Positions 63,595-64,000 of a DNA stretch of 64,000 nt are shown here, piece by piece. The notes under the pieces are model-generated. The model ran no database searches and had not been told where the DNA came from. It worked only from the letters and a program-made list of their open reading frames with translations. The first letter of the stretch is position 1, and each line of letters begins with the position of its first letter. The position numbers and the translations under genes are program-made. The stretch is from positions 13,716,606-13,780,605 of the forward strand of contig OX940865.1 in NCBI GenBank assembly GCA_954871525.1, written 5' to 3'. This DNA is from Parietaria judaica (lineage: Eukaryota > Streptophyta > Magnoliopsida > Rosales > Urticaceae).

Positions 63595-64000
63595 TTAATC
63601 TCCATGAATTAACTTATAATAAATTAGTATACATATACGTGTAGTTTAGGGATTATGATCTCATTTAGTTTGGATAATAAACACAAAAAGATGCTATATA
63701 TCGTTGGATTGAGTATAAGATTAAATTGATTAAATATCATAATTAAGAAGTTATAGCTTGAACTTATTAATCTTAATTGACCCTTTAGTAAAAACTTGCT
63801 TGGTGATTTTTTTTTTAGGGATAATAATAGATGCAAAAGTAGTCGTGTTATGCTGTGATTATTATATATCTAAGCTCTTTTCGCACCGAGTAATTAATGA
63901 ATAAAACAATACTTTCGTCTAATTCCGTTTAATTTTAATATCGATAAACTTAAATAGGATTGTATAATCAAACTATTTTCAACAGAATTTGGATGGTTAG
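63595..64000. other. Intergenic, right edge
   Basis: 3' UTR of the CAP gene, then AT-rich DNA. Nothing recognised up to the window edge. Confidence 0.4.

Overview
The window looks like 64 kb of nuclear DNA from a dicot-type flowering plant. Genes have GT-AG introns, intergenic DNA is AT-rich, and plant transposon families are present: short-LTR Ty1/copia, a Cassandra-type TRIM with 5S rRNA-derived LTRs, PIF/Harbinger, hAT and LINE remnants. The species cannot be named from sequence alone. I rebuilt gene models by hand from splice sites and reading-frame continuity; all are predictions.

Layout. 1-2.3 kb: intergenic, with a foldback element. 2.3-6.4 kb (-): PAH1-type phosphatidate phosphatase (lipin), ten coding exons. 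7.9-12.0 kb: a hAT MITE, an internally deleted copia element and a perfect 219-bp inverted repeat. 12-14.3 kb: LTR-like DNA and a LINE remnant. 14.6-15.9 kb (+): intronless GOST/GPR107-like seven-helix protein. 19.4-19.9 kb (-): small plant-specific protein. 22.6-25.5 kb: hAT transposase pseudogene with a nested TAA-flanked element. 26.7-27.3 kb (-): ribosomal protein eL33 (RPL35A). 28.3-28.9 kb: hAT MITE with perfect 8-bp target duplications. 29.5-30.0 kb (-): small four-helix membrane protein. 34.6-35.4 kb: Cassandra remnant joined to telomere-like repeats. 38.0-41.7 kb: nearly intact two-gene PIF/Harbinger transposon. 43.2-48.2 kb (+): ER-type P2A calcium ATPase (ECA), eight exons. 49.7-51.9 kb (+): intronless half-size ABCG transporter. 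52.8-54.7 kb (+): RS2Z-type SR splicing factor. 57.4-58.1 kb (+): YkgJ-type cysteine-cluster protein. 58.4-59.0 kb (+): acidic protein of unknown function. 59.7-61.0 kb (-): type I membrane protein of an uncharacterised plant family. 61.6-62.3 kb: LINE RNase H remnant and a miRNA-like hairpin. 62.9-63.6 kb (+): secreted CAP/PR-1-like protein.

The host genes are unrelated single genes (lipid metabolism, translation, splicing, calcium and lipid transport, secretion) with no operon-like grouping. I found no clear new multi-gene system. The most unusual features are structural: the perfect 219-bp foldback, the copia derivative that kept one long frame across a large internal deletion, the Harbinger element with a single stop codon between it and an apparently complete DDE transposase, the Cassandra/telomere-repeat junction and the short hairpin at 62.2 kb.
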